Below, piece by piece: positions 45,383 through 54,707 of a DNA stretch of 64,000 nucleotides. Below the pieces are notes generated by a model. The model was not told the DNA's origin, searched no databases, and was given only the letters and a program-made list of their open reading frames with translations. Each line of letters begins with the position of its first letter. The first letter of the stretch is position 1. Position numbers and translations under genes: made by a program. The DNA comes from Gordonia sp. SL306. Its GTDB lineage: Bacteria > Actinomycetota > Actinomycetes > Mycobacteriales > Mycobacteriaceae. Location of the stretch: contig NZ_CP113063.1 in the NCBI RefSeq assembly GCF_026625785.1, positions 1,798,001 to 1,862,000 of the forward strand, written 5' to 3'.

Positions 45383-46138
45383 TCAGCGTGCCGGCCTCAC
45401 CCTCCCGATCCCGGTCACCTTGAACCGGGCCTCCCGACGCATCCGACCGATCGCGAAGTCGATGGCCGCACCGGCGGAATCGCGGATGGTCTGTTCGAAC
45501 AGCTGGATCGGATCGCCGTCGGCCACCTCGATCAGCTCAGCGGTCCGCCGGTCGGCACACTGCGGCGTGAACTCGATGTCATAGTCGGCCATGTCCACGC
45601 CATGGGAGTCGAGGAGCTGGTAGAAGTCTCCGCGGAAATCCTCGGGCCGCATCCCGGCCGCCTCGCGTGCGCGCAGGTAGTTGGTGATGAGCCCCACCGG
45701 CCAACCGTCGAGAACCATCACGTACTCCATGCACAGGCACTGATCGTGTTCGCCGACCGCGTCGAGGTGATCCCCGACGACGGCCGGCGCGGATTCGAGG
45801 CGCCAATGCAGCATCCGGAACGTCAGGACCCCGCCTGCCGTGAACTGATCGGTCAGATCGCCCGTACGACTGGGCAGATGGCCCTCGACGGTGAACGACG
45901 ACCCGACCACCAGAGTGCCGAGCCCTCGTCGCCGGACGATCAGTCCCTCGGCGGCGAGGATGGCGAGTGCCTCACGGAGGACGTCTCGCGCCACATCGAA
46001 CCGACGCATGAGCGTCGACTCGTCGAGCAGGCGATCGCGCTCGATGATGTCGCCGCGGTCCAGGATCGCCACCCGGAGCAGATCGTGGAGTCGATGTACC
46101 GTCAGATCCCGGGACGGGGCAAGATTCACGGTCATCAC
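45383..46138 (-). CDS. GntR-family regulator with UTRA domain (HutC type)
   Basis: 251 residues from a GTG at 46138 (an ATG follows directly). The N-terminal winged helix includes LDESTLMRRFDVARDVLREALAILAAEGLIVRRRGLGTLVV, then a UTRA-type effector domain (CMEYVMVLDGWPVGLITNYL; QLFEQTIRDSAGAAIDFAIGRMRREA). The DNA-binding region is closer to FadR-like spacing, yet the effector domain is UTRA. It sits just downstream of the amidase gene and presumably controls it. Confidence 0.85.
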   Translation of the reverse strand: MMTVNLAPSRDLTVHRLHDLLRVAILDRGDIIERDRLLDESTLMRRFDVARDVLREALAILAAEGLIVRRRGLGTLVVGSSFTVEGHLPSRTGDLTDQFTAGGVLTFRMLHWRLESAPAVVGDHLDAVGEHDQCLCMEYVMVLDGWPVGLITNYLRAREAAGMRPEDFRGDFYQLLDSHGVDMADYDIEFTPQCADRRTAELIEVADGDPIQLFEQTIRDSAGAAIDFAIGRMRREARFKVTGIGRVRPAR

Positions 46139-46229
46139 ACGATTGTTGGTAGCCCAGGTTTCGCAGCGAACACCGTTGTGTTACAGCCACGTTGAACGAG
46201 AAGGTATCCGGGGGTCCGCGGCGACACCT

Positions 46230-47645
46230 TCACGCGGCCGAGAGGTCCGGCTCGGCGACCATGGGCGGAACGCGGCGATGCCAGTCCGTGGCGTGCTGAT
46301 AGGCGTCCGCCGCACGGAGTGCGAGCGCCTCGGCCAACGGCCGCGCCGCGATCTGAAGGCCGAGCGGCAGTCCGTCGGGGGTGAATCCCATCGGCACCGA
46401 CACCGCCGGATTGCCGATGCAGTCCCAGTACTGCGTGTGGATCGTCCGCATGGCGTCCGGCTCGGCGAGATCGCTCGCCTCCAGTGACGTCGCGCCCGCG
46501 GCACACGTCGGCGTGGCCACCAGGTCCACCTGAGCGAAGACGTCTGCCATCCGTTGCTGCGCGACTCGCCGAACCCGCTGCGCCTGGACATAATCCGCAC
46601 CGGTGAACGACAGTGCGCCGGAGATCAGAGCGCGGGTGGTCGCGAAGTAGTCCGACCATCGGGAGGCCAGGTCGCCCTGATGGTAGGCCAATGCCTCCGA
46701 CAGCATGATCACCATGTTCGCCGCCCGCATCTCCTCGTAGAGCGGCAGTTCGATCTCCACCACCCGTGCGCCCCGTGAGGTCAGCGCGTCCACCGCGGCC
46801 GCGAACACCGCATCAACCGACGGGTCCGCGAGTGGCCCGGACGCGCCAACCAGTGACGCCACCCCGACGGTGACACCGTCGAGGTCACCGGTCAGCCCGG
46901 CGAGGTAGTCGTCGACGGGCACGTCGAGGCAGGTCGGATCGGACCTGTCGTATCCGGCCATCGCGTTCAACATGAGCGCGCAGTCCTCGGCGCTGCGGGT
47001 CATCGGCCCGATGTGATCCAGCGTGTAACCCAGTGGCACACAGCCCGATTTCGGGACGCGCCCGAAGGTGGGCATCAGGCCGGTGATGCCGCAGAACGCG
47101 GACGGGATACGAATGCTGCCCGCGGTGTCGGTCCCCAGTGCGCCGAGCACCATGCCGGCGGCGACCGCACTCCCCGAGCCCGAGCTCGACCCGCCCGCCC
47201 AGTGGTCGAGGTTCCACGGGTTGCGCGGGATCGGGAACGGCTTGCTAGCGTCGGGTCCGCCGATCGCGAACTCCATCGTGGTGAGCTTGCCGGTGATCAC
47301 CGCGCCTGCCGCCCGGAGTCGCTGCACCACAACCGCATCGGCGGGGTGCCACGAGGAGTCGTGCACCACGCTCTGTGCCGTCGTCGGAGACTCTTCGGTG
47401 CTGATGATGTCCTTGACGCCCAATGGAATACCGTGCAGAGGGCCGTGGTCACGGCCTGCCGCAAGCTCGCTGTCGGCGGCCGCCGCCACCGCGAGGGCGG
47501 TCTCGGAGAACATCCGGACGTAACTACCCACCGCGCCGTCGTGTTGCTCGGCGCATGCCAGTGCGCGCTCGGTGAGTGCCAGCGAGGTCACCGAGCCGTC
47601 CCGCAGCGCGGCCGCCGCCTCGGCAATCGTCGATACCGTGCTCAC
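46230..47645 (-). CDS. Amidase-signature hydrolase (AtzE/GatA type)
   Basis: 471 residues from the GTG at 47645; upstream frame is not coding. The Ser-cisSer-Lys triad is intact: Lys in GIPLGVKDIIS, Ser in GGSSSGSGSAVAAGM and nucleophile Ser in GTDTAGSIRIPSAFCG. Its start overlaps the stop of a small upstream gene (GTGA), like GatC-GatA or AtzG-AtzE pairs, so a heteromeric hydrolase is likely. It is probably catabolic: cleaves an amide such as a carboxybiuret, malonamide or aromatic amide. It is not a tRNA amidotransferase subunit, since no gatB is near. Confidence 0.88.
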   Translation of the reverse strand: MSTVSTIAEAAAALRDGSVTSLALTERALACAEQHDGAVGSYVRMFSETALAVAAAADSELAAGRDHGPLHGIPLGVKDIISTEESPTTAQSVVHDSSWHPADAVVVQRLRAAGAVITGKLTTMEFAIGGPDASKPFPIPRNPWNLDHWAGGSSSGSGSAVAAGMVLGALGTDTAGSIRIPSAFCGITGLMPTFGRVPKSGCVPLGYTLDHIGPMTRSAEDCALMLNAMAGYDRSDPTCLDVPVDDYLAGLTGDLDGVTVGVASLVGASGPLADPSVDAVFAAAVDALTSRGARVVEIELPLYEEMRAANMVIMLSEALAYHQGDLASRWSDYFATTRALISGALSFTGADYVQAQRVRRVAQQRMADVFAQVDLVATPTCAAGATSLEASDLAEPDAMRTIHTQYWDCIGNPAVSVPMGFTPDGLPLGLQIAARPLAEALALRAADAYQHATDWHRRVPPMVAEPDLSAA

Positions 47646-47845
47646 ACCGCACCCCCGATCCGCGGGTCGACGGTGAACGCCGGCACTTCGTAGCGCGCGT
47701 CCGGGCACGCGTGCAGCAAATCGGCCATCGCCCGGAATCCGGCTGCGGACTCCGAGAGCCGGATGAGTTCCGGGTCGCTGCCGGGCAGTCCCGACAAAGT
47801 CTGGAGTGATTCGTGATGGCGTCGTTGATGGATGTCGCTGGGCAT
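47642..47845 (-). CDS. Small amidase partner, AtzG/GatC-like
   Basis: 67 residues from the ATG at 47845 with AAGGGA upstream. The pattern ELIRLSESAAGFRAMADLLHACP followed by PAFTVDPRIGGAV resembles the short helix-plus-C-terminal-strap of GatC/AtzG, which wraps around its amidase. The stop overlaps the amidase start. The similarity is by pattern only and the protein is too short for certainty, but the gene pairing is strong support. Confidence 0.62.
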   Translation of the reverse strand: MPSDIHQRRHHESLQTLSGLPGSDPELIRLSESAAGFRAMADLLHACPDARYEVPAFTVDPRIGGAV

Positions 47846-48147
47846 TCGTGGTTTCCCTTCTGATTCGTCCACCGTCCGAGGTGCAGGCGAACTGGGACAA
47901 CCGTGGCAACGGAACCTGTTACGCGGCTACCACTTCGATGGAACGATCAGGTTTCGCGGCCGTCATGCGACTCTGACCTGGGTACTCCCCGGGTCGACGC
48001 GCCGGTTCCGCGGATCGACACGGCCGGTCGGGCGCCGTCTGGGCGCCACCCGTCGACCTTGCGCCGGGCACTGCGCGGCGCACGGCCTGATCGGATCAGC
48101 GTTCACCTCCGGCAATCCCACCCGCACCGACGCCATCAGGTGAGACG
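47846..48147. other. Divergent intergenic region between amidase operon and adenine methylase
   Basis: 302 bases without a supported gene; it must hold the promoters for both directions. An AGGTGAG ribosome site for the methylase lies at its right end. No repeat, hairpin or RNA gene is recognised. Confidence 0.6.
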
Positions 48148-49338
48148 ATGGCGGGACCGACCAGACTCGATCCCCCATATTCGATCCGAGGTGGCAACGC
48201 GGTGAGCCTTGATCACGCGTCCTTCGCTCCGTCGGCTGCGATCGTGGAGGACCCGCGGTACCTCTCCGAGCAACTCCTCACCTACATCGGCAACAAACGG
48301 TCGCTGCTGCCCGTGATCGATGCGGCCGCCGAACAGGTGCAGACACGGCTGGGTCGCCGGCTGGTGGTGCTCGATGCGTTCTCCGGGAGCGGCGCCGTGT
48401 CGCGATTGTTCAAGGCGCGCGCCGGGAGGGTGATCGCCAACGACCTCGAATCGTATGCGCGGGTGATGAGCGAGTGCTATCTCTCCGACCGTGCCGACGT
48501 GGACCCCGACGAGATCGGGGCGCTGGTGGAGATCATCAACACCCAAGTCGACCAAGGACTCTCGGTCGACGGATTCATCGAGGAGCTCTACGCCCCCGAC
48601 GACGACGAGCACATCCGTCCCGGCGAACGGGTCTTCTACACCCGCGACAACGCGCGGCGTCTCGATGCCTACGCCACGTTGATCCACCAGCTCGACGAGC
48701 GGGTGAAGCCCTACCTGCTGGCGCCGTTGCTGTCCCTCGCATCGGTCCACGCCAACACCTCCGGCGTGTTCAAGGGATTCCACAAGGACCGGCGCACCGG
48801 CATCGGCAGATTCGGCGGGTCCGGCCGCGACGCGCTGGTGCGCATCCTCCGGACCATCCGCCTGTCGCCGCCGGTCCTCAGCAGGCACTCCGCCCAGAGG
48901 CAGGTCCTCCAGATGGACGCCAACGCCCTTCCCGGCCACGCGGGCCCGGTGGACGTCGCCTACCTCGATCCGCCGTACAACCAGCATCCGTACGGTTCGA
49001 ACTACTTCATGCTCAATCTCCTCGTGGACTACACGCGACCGACCGAGATCAGCCCGATCTCCGGCATCCCCGTCGATTGGAACCGCTCGCGGTACAACGT
49101 GCGCAAGGACTCGGCAACCTTGCTGCACGACCTCGTGACATGCCTCGACGCCCGATTCCTGATCGTGTCCTTCAACGACGAGGGCTACATCACCCCGCCC
49201 GAGATGGCCGAGATGCTCGCCTCGGTCGGGACCGTCACCGAATTCCGGTCCCGGTACAACACCTTCCGCGGCAGCCGGAATCTCCGGGCCCGCCGCACCC
49301 ATGTCACCGAGCACCTGTTCGTGGTCGAGAAGGGGTGA
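48148..49338 (+). CDS. D12-class N6-adenine DNA methyltransferase (orphan)
   Basis: 396 residues. Order of motifs is that of Dam-type enzymes: YIGNKRSLLPVIDAAAEQV, then SAM motif VLDAFSGSGAVSRLFKARA (DxFxGxG), INDL-type VIANDLES, and catalytic DPPY in VAYLDPPYNQHPYGSNYF. Methylates adenine N6 in a DNA target not readable here. No restriction endonuclease gene adjoins it, so it is an orphan methylase, which may serve regulation or protection. A second DPPY by coincidence occurs at residue 8 and is not catalytic; if the GTG at 48202 is the true start that part is untranslated. Confidence 0.88.
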   Translation: MAGPTRLDPPYSIRGGNAVSLDHASFAPSAAIVEDPRYLSEQLLTYIGNKRSLLPVIDAAAEQVQTRLGRRLVVLDAFSGSGAVSRLFKARAGRVIANDLESYARVMSECYLSDRADVDPDEIGALVEIINTQVDQGLSVDGFIEELYAPDDDEHIRPGERVFYTRDNARRLDAYATLIHQLDERVKPYLLAPLLSLASVHANTSGVFKGFHKDRRTGIGRFGGSGRDALVRILRTIRLSPPVLSRHSAQRQVLQMDANALPGHAGPVDVAYLDPPYNQHPYGSNYFMLNLLVDYTRPTEISPISGIPVDWNRSRYNVRKDSATLLHDLVTCLDARFLIVSFNDEGYITPPEMAEMLASVGTVTEFRSRYNTFRGSRNLRARRTHVTEHLFVVEKG

Positions 49339-49353
49339 TGCGAGAATCCACTC

Positions 49354-50247
49354 GTGCACATCGGAATGACCATGCCGGTGATGGAACCGGACCTCGACAC
49401 AGACCTCCTGAAGGCCTGGGCGACCGCGATCGACGACGGCCCGTACTCCTCACTGTGCTGGGGCGAACGAATCGCGTTCGACAACCCGGACTGTCTCACG
49501 CTGCTCGGCGCGCTGTCGGCCTGGACCGACCGCGTACGACTGGTCACCACCGTCGTGGTGCCGCAACTCCACGATCCGGTGATGCTGGCCAAGGCGCTGG
49601 CCACCGGAGACATGCTGTGTGGTGGTCGACTGACGGTCGGCCTCGGCATCGGCGGACGGCACGAGGACTATCACGCGGTCGGTGCCGACACATCCGCCCA
49701 GACGATGCGCGGGATGGCCGAGCGGGTCGACATCATGCGTCGGGTCTGGGCAGGCGAGAAGCTCACCGAATCGGTCCTCCCGGTGGGTCCGCGACCGCAC
49801 CGCAGCGGTGGTCCCGAACTCCATGTCGGCACCACCGGACCGAAGACCATCCGCAGCGCCTCGGCGTGGGCCTCGGGCGTCGCGGGAGTCACGCTCGACC
49901 TCGACCTGGTCAAGCAACAGGAACTCTTCGACGTCGCGCGCACGGCGTGGGCCGATGCCGGCAAGCCCGCACCCCACCTCGCGACGTCGTTCTGGTTCGC
50001 GCTCGGAACCGGCGACGGCCCGCGCGAGCAGGTGCATCGTCATCTACGCCACTACATGAACTGGATCCCGGCAGATTTCGTCGACGCGATCGCCCCCACC
50101 ACCGGCTGGGCCGGTACCGAAGACGAGCTGGCCGCGGTGCTCCGCCGCTTCGCCGAGATCGGCACCGACGAGGTCCAGCTCATCCCGACCAGTTCGGATC
50201 CCGATCAGCTGCGTCGCGCAACCGAGGTCGCGGCCGAATTCGCCTGA
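49354..50247 (+). CDS. LLM class F420-dependent oxidoreductase
   Basis: 297 residues from the GTG at 49354. Luciferase-like monooxygenase blocks: VRLVTTVVVPQLHDPVMLAKALATGDMLCGGRLTVGLGIGGRHEDYHAVG in order, then the insertion MAERVDIMRRVWAG. It is the actinobacterial F420-type, cytosolic. Substrate unknown. It follows the methylase by 15 bases; co-transcription is possible but functionally unexplained. Confidence 0.85.
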   Translation: MHIGMTMPVMEPDLDTDLLKAWATAIDDGPYSSLCWGERIAFDNPDCLTLLGALSAWTDRVRLVTTVVVPQLHDPVMLAKALATGDMLCGGRLTVGLGIGGRHEDYHAVGADTSAQTMRGMAERVDIMRRVWAGEKLTESVLPVGPRPHRSGGPELHVGTTGPKTIRSASAWASGVAGVTLDLDLVKQQELFDVARTAWADAGKPAPHLATSFWFALGTGDGPREQVHRHLRHYMNWIPADFVDAIAPTTGWAGTEDELAAVLRRFAEIGTDEVQLIPTSSDPDQLRRATEVAAEFA

Positions 50248-50256
50248 GCGCGGGCG

Positions 50257-50928
50257 CTATCGCCTGGCCATCGATGCGTCGATGGCCAGGAGCTGCTCGG
50301 GTCGCACATCGCGCAGGACCGCCATCGTCGCCGTCACCGCGAGATCACAGGCCACATCGATGTCGGCGTCGTCCACGATCAGGGCCCGATAGGCGACGTC
50401 GAGGCTGATGCCGATCAACAGCGAGGCCAGGGTGTCGGCACTGGCGGCGATCTTCGTGCCCTGCGTGCCGTAGTTGCTGCGCAGGCGCGCGGCCACCCGC
50501 GGTTCCAACGCCTGGTACAGACGGCGGCCGGGATCCTCGGCCTCCTCGCGGTGCCCGAGCAGGATGCGGAAACCCTCCGGGTTACGACGGGCGTACTCGA
50601 AGGTCGCCTCCACCGAATGCCGTGCTCGCGCGCCATAGGCCATGTGCTCGGAGTCGTCGTACGCCGCGTACATCCAGTCGGTGAACTCACCGAGTTCACG
50701 GTCGAGCACCATGCCAACCAGCGCATCCCGCGAACCGAAATGCGCATACAGGGTGACCCGGGTGGTGCCGCCCCGTTCGGCGATCATGTCCATCGTGGAT
50801 CGTTCCGCACCGACCTCGGCGATCACCGACCGCGCGGCGTCGAGCAACTCTTTGTCGGTCGGCCGGTTCCGCGTACTGCGTCCTCGCGTGCGGCGTCGCG
50901 CGCTCTCCGCTCGTCCGGACTGGGTCAC
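50257..50928 (-). CDS. TetR family transcriptional regulator
   Basis: 223 residues. Arg-rich N terminus (SARRRTRGRSTRNRP), then helix-turn-helix (LLDAARSVIAEVGAERSTMDMIAERGGTTRVTLYAHFGSRDALV). The C-terminal ligand domain is ill-defined. It is 72 bases downstream of the LivF gene on the same strand and may regulate that transporter. Confidence 0.86.
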   Translation of the reverse strand: MTQSGRAESARRRTRGRSTRNRPTDKELLDAARSVIAEVGAERSTMDMIAERGGTTRVTLYAHFGSRDALVGMVLDRELGEFTDWMYAAYDDSEHMAYGARARHSVEATFEYARRNPEGFRILLGHREEAEDPGRRLYQALEPRVAARLRSNYGTQGTKIAASADTLASLLIGISLDVAYRALIVDDADIDVACDLAVTATMAVLRDVRPEQLLAIDASMARR

Positions 50929-51000
50929 GCTGGTCTCCTGAGCTCGCGTCGTGGGCCGGCAGGGCGATACCGGTATCGATCGATGCCACCCCGACGCACC

Positions 51001-51723
51001 TCAGCCGGGGACGTCCGATCCGCCCAGCCGGCCGAAGTAGGCAGCCTCGACGGTATCGCGGTGCTCCCGGAGTTCGCGCGCCGAGCCCCTCAGTGCGACC
51101 CGCCCGTGGTGCAGGACCACCGCAGAGTCGGCGATACCGAGTGCGAGATCGATGTGCTGCTCCACCAGGACCACCGCCATCTGCTGGTCATCGGCGATCG
51201 CGCGCAGACGCGGGAGCAGATCCTGGACCGCGATCGGCGAGAGGCCGAGACTGAGCTCGTCGATCAGCAGCACCGACGGCCGCGTCAGCAGCGCCTTGGC
51301 GAGGGCCAGCATCTGCTGCTCACCACCGGACAGATTTCCGCATCGACGCCCGCGCAGCCCCCGCAGCTTGGGGAAATGCTCGTAGACGGCGTCGATGCTC
51401 CCGCCACTCTTGCGTTTTGCCAGCTTGAGATTGTCGCTGACGGACAGCCGATGGAACAGGCCGCGGTTGTCGGGAACCAGGGTGACGCCGCGCCGCGCGT
51501 TGCGCTCCACCCGACCGTCCACCGATTCGCCGAGTGCGGTGATGCTGCCCGACATCACCGGCAGGGCCCCGACCGCGGCGAGCAGCGTGGTGGTCTTGCC
51601 TGCCCCGTTCGGTCCGAGGAGCGCGAGGATCTCCCCCGGTCGGACCGCTGCGGAGAGGTCGCGGACCGCCGGGACACCGCCATGACCGACGGTGACCCCG
51701 TCGAACTCCAGTACCGCGTTCAT
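51001..51723 (-). CDS. livF: Branched-chain-amino-acid-type ABC transporter ATPase LivF
   Basis: 240 residues with Walker A GPNGAGKTT, signature NLSGGEQQMLALAKALL, Walker B VLLIDELSLGLSP and H-loop VLVEQHIDLAL. The length and the short form are typical of LivF, the second ATPase in Liv systems. Start overlaps the LivG stop by 4 bases. Works with LivG on the fused permease. Liv-type importers also carry amides, urea and aromatic acids, so leucine is not assured as substrate. Confidence 0.92.
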   Translation of the reverse strand: MNAVLEFDGVTVGHGGVPAVRDLSAAVRPGEILALLGPNGAGKTTTLLAAVGALPVMSGSITALGESVDGRVERNARRGVTLVPDNRGLFHRLSVSDNLKLAKRKSGGSIDAVYEHFPKLRGLRGRRCGNLSGGEQQMLALAKALLTRPSVLLIDELSLGLSPIAVQDLLPRLRAIADDQQMAVVLVEQHIDLALGIADSAVVLHHGRVALRGSARELREHRDTVEAAYFGRLGGSDVPG

Positions 51724-52577
51724 CGCGCACCCTCTCCCAGTTCGTCGGTCGATCCACTGTCGGTCGATCCACTGTCAGGCGATCCGCTGTCGGGCGAGTC
51801 CGCCTGCACCTCAGGGCTTCCGAGGTAGGCGGCCACCACGGCCGGGTCGTCCTGAATCTCCGTCGGCGAACCCGAGGCGATGACCCGCCCGAAGTCGAGC
51901 ACGTAGAGGCGATCGCACACGTCCAGCACCAGCGACATGTCGTGGTCGATCAGCAGGATGCCGACGCCGGTTGCCGCGATCCGCCGCAGTTCCGCGCCGA
52001 ACTCGCGACTCTCGTGGGTATCGAGGCCTGCGGCCGGCTCGTCGAGCAACACCAACCGGGTGCCGCCGACCAGGGCACGTGCCACGCCCACCAGTTTCTG
52101 TTGGCCGAGTGTCAGTTCTCCCGGTCGCCGGTCGGCGACGCCGAGCAGCCCGACCATGGCCAATGCCTCGTCGATGAGGCCTGCGGGCGGCTTCGATCCG
52201 GTGAACACGTCGGAGACCAACGCGCGCAGGCCGACCCGTTGAACCGCGACCGCGAGGTTCTGCGCGACGGTGAGGTCGGCGAACAGCTCACCGGCCTGCC
52301 AGGTGCGGGCCATCCCCGCGGTCCGCCGACGATAAGCGGCGATGCGGTCGACACGCTCGCCGTCGAGGCGCACCTCGCCGGATGACTTGGCGAATCCGGT
52401 CACCGCATCGACGAACGTCGTCTTCCCGGCGCCGTTCGGCCCGATCAACCCGACGATCTCGCCCGCATCGACGGTGAGATCGATGTCGGCGTTGGCGGTG
52501 ACACCGCCGTAGTGGACCGAAAGCCCGCGAGTGGAGAGCAACGTCGTGGTCGCGGCGATCTCGATGGTGTCAGACAT
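51720..52577 (-). CDS. livG: ABC transporter ATPase LivG with repetitive C-terminal tail
   Basis: 285 residues from the ATG at 52577. Walker A GPNGAGKTT, the LivG signature LTLGQQKLVGVARAL, Walker B LVLLDEPAAGLD and the His-loop LLIDHDMSLVLDVCD are all present. The last ~25 residues are a tandem S-P/T-D-S-G repeat encoded by a 15-bp direct repeat. Start overlaps the permease stop; the ends of livF and livG are also coupled, so all three are one message. Confidence 0.92.
   Translation of the reverse strand: MSDTIEIAATTTLLSTRGLSVHYGGVTANADIDLTVDAGEIVGLIGPNGAGKTTFVDAVTGFAKSSGEVRLDGERVDRIAAYRRRTAGMARTWQAGELFADLTVAQNLAVAVQRVGLRALVSDVFTGSKPPAGLIDEALAMVGLLGVADRRPGELTLGQQKLVGVARALVGGTRLVLLDEPAAGLDTHESREFGAELRRIAATGVGILLIDHDMSLVLDVCDRLYVLDFGRVIASGSPTEIQDDPAVVAAYLGSPEVQADSPDSGSPDSGSTDSGSTDELGEGAR
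51745..51804 (-). repeat. 15-bp tandem repeat in livG
   Basis: Four 15-base units, the first two identical (TCGGTCGATCCACTG on the + strand) and the next two degenerate. In frame on the minus strand they give alternating SPDSG/STDSG pentapeptides at the C terminus of LivG. Unit length is a multiple of three, so copy-number change would not break the frame. Confidence 0.9.
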
Positions 52578-54582
52578 GAGCAGCTCCCGATTCCGAGTTC
52601 GATGATGCGACAACGGCTGTCGGAGTTTCGGGTGCCTTGCGGGCGCGGTGTGCGCGACTGAGCCGGTCTCCCAGATCCGCGATCGCGCCCGACACACCGA
52701 CCGGGTTGAGCACCGCCATCAGCAGCAGACCACCGGCCGCGATGATCTCGTAGTACTCACCGAGGTCGAGGGTCTGGTTGAGGAACACGTATCCGACGCC
52801 CAACGGGCCGATCACGCCGGCGATGAACGCACCAGACACCGAGGTGATCCCGCCGACGTAGGTCATGGCGAGCAGCGTCAATCCGACCATCACCGTGAAG
52901 GAACCGGCCGACAACTGGCCCCGGCTGTAGCCGATGAGACACCCACCGATGCCGGCGAGAAACGCCGACAGCGCGAAGCCCAACAACTTGGTCGCGGCGA
53001 CGTTGATGCCCACCGAGGCGGCCGCGCGCTCGTTCGACCGGACCGCCAGGAACGACCGTCCGGTGGAACCGGCCATCAACCGCATCACGACGAGCGTCGC
53101 CACCGCCACCACGAGCAGGACCATCAGCGCGAAACGGACCGTCACGAGGTTGGTCCCGTCGCGGACCCCGAGGTCGAGGCCGAACAAGGTCGGATCGGTG
53201 ATCATGTTGCCCTCATAGGCGGTGATCTCGGGATTGTTGAAGACGAAGCTCTGGATCGCAATGGCCGCGGCCAGGGTGACCACGGCCAGCTGCGCACCGC
53301 GGATGCGTAGGGCAGGTATGCCGACCAGAATCCCGAGCGCGGTCGCGATGAGCGCCGCCAACAGGATGCTGAACGGAAAGGGCACGTTCCAGTTGACGGT
53401 GAGCTTCGACAGCGCGAACCCGGCGGTACCGGCAAACGCCATCGACGCCAACGAGATCTGGCCCAGGTAGCCGGTCAACAGGACCAGCGAGAGGGCGATG
53501 AGAGAGAGGATCACCGACGTCACCACCCCGAAGCGCCAGGTTCCGGAGGTCAGCAGGATCGCGGCGACGACCACTGCCAGCACCCCGACCGTGGGGAGCA
53601 GACGGATGCGCGGTATCCGGACGGCAGGCATCTGCACGTCGCCCAACGACCCCCGCGACGGGATTCGCCCGCCGAGCAGGAACAGCGCGACGACGATCAC
53701 GATGAACGGCAACGCCTCACCGAGGCCGGCCTGCGCCCATTCCGGCCACCAGTCCTTGGTGGTCAGCCAGGTGATGACCGCTTGGAAGCTGCCCAGTAGA
53801 AGGCCTGCCCCACAGGCGATCCCGAACGAGGTGAGGCGCCCGAGCAGTGCCACCGCGAGAGCCGGGATGACAAAGAAGGTGTAACTCGTGACGTTCAATC
53901 CGATCGTGAACGCCGCCAGGATCACGATCAGCCCGGTCGCGGCACCGGTGAGCACCCAGATGATCGCGGCGAGACGATCCGGCGAATATCCGACCAATCG
54001 AGCGGCCAGCTCGTCCTCGGCACCCGCACGCGTGGCGACACCGAGCCTGGTCAGACGGAAGTAAGCCCACAGGATTGCCGCGATCGCGATCGCGATGCCC
54101 GCGAGGATCACGTCCGAGACGTTCACCACGGCACCCGCGAACTCGAATGTTCTGTCCGGCAGCACCGCCAACGCAAGCAGGTTCTCGGTGTCGAAGCGCA
54201 ATTGCACGAGGGCTTGGATGAACAGCATGAGCCCGACCGACGCGACCACCTGGGCGAGCACCGGCGCCTGCCGGAGCGGCCGGAAGACGAGCAGATGTGC
54301 GACAACGGCCCACACCACCGCCGATCCGACGCCGATCACGATGGCCGGCCACATCGACATCGGATCATCCGCGCTGCCGAGGGGGATGGACCCGATCGGC
54401 AGGACGAGGCTGCCGTCGGTGCGCAGCGCCGCCACGGCGTAGACCGCCCAGAGGCCCATCGCGCCTTGTGCGAAGTTGATGATGCCGGTGGCCGCGTACA
54501 CCCCGACCAACGACGTGGCCATCACCGCATACACGGCACCGGTCGAAAGACCCAGGAACACGAACTGCAGGAACTGACCCAT
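52570..54582 (-). CDS. livHM: Fused LivH-LivM ABC permease
   Basis: 670 residues with about 18 membrane helices. The N-terminal half is LivH-like (FLGLSTGAVYAVMATSLVGVYAATGIINFAQGAMG), the C-terminal half LivM-like (SLVLLTGYLGQISLASMAFAGTAGFA; SNERAAASVGINV loop, the EAA-type coupling site). In E. coli these are separate proteins; here one polypeptide makes the channel. Overlaps livG by 8 bases. It is 125 bases downstream of the binding-protein gene. Confidence 0.92.
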   Translation of the reverse strand: MGQFLQFVFLGLSTGAVYAVMATSLVGVYAATGIINFAQGAMGLWAVYAVAALRTDGSLVLPIGSIPLGSADDPMSMWPAIVIGVGSAVVWAVVAHLLVFRPLRQAPVLAQVVASVGLMLFIQALVQLRFDTENLLALAVLPDRTFEFAGAVVNVSDVILAGIAIAIAAILWAYFRLTRLGVATRAGAEDELAARLVGYSPDRLAAIIWVLTGAATGLIVILAAFTIGLNVTSYTFFVIPALAVALLGRLTSFGIACGAGLLLGSFQAVITWLTTKDWWPEWAQAGLGEALPFIVIVVALFLLGGRIPSRGSLGDVQMPAVRIPRIRLLPTVGVLAVVVAAILLTSGTWRFGVVTSVILSLIALSLVLLTGYLGQISLASMAFAGTAGFALSKLTVNWNVPFPFSILLAALIATALGILVGIPALRIRGAQLAVVTLAAAIAIQSFVFNNPEITAYEGNMITDPTLFGLDLGVRDGTNLVTVRFALMVLLVVAVATLVVMRLMAGSTGRSFLAVRSNERAAASVGINVAATKLLGFALSAFLAGIGGCLIGYSRGQLSAGSFTVMVGLTLLAMTYVGGITSVSGAFIAGVIGPLGVGYVFLNQTLDLGEYYEIIAAGGLLLMAVLNPVGVSGAIADLGDRLSRAHRARKAPETPTAVVASSNSESGAAHV

Positions 54583-54707
54583 GCGGTTACCCCAACGGAT
54601 AGTGCGCCGATGGCGCGATGGTGAACGGTGGTGGCGGGCGGGTGGGCGCTGGACTGTACCTCCACGTGTGCGCCCACCCGGGCCCGTTGACTACCTCGTC
54701 ACCGGGA

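Noticed and set aside
48160..48180. A DPPY sequence near the N terminus of the adenine methylase
   Set aside because: The catalytic DPPY is the downstream one in VAYLDPPYNQ; the N-terminal copy is outside the fold and may not be translated.
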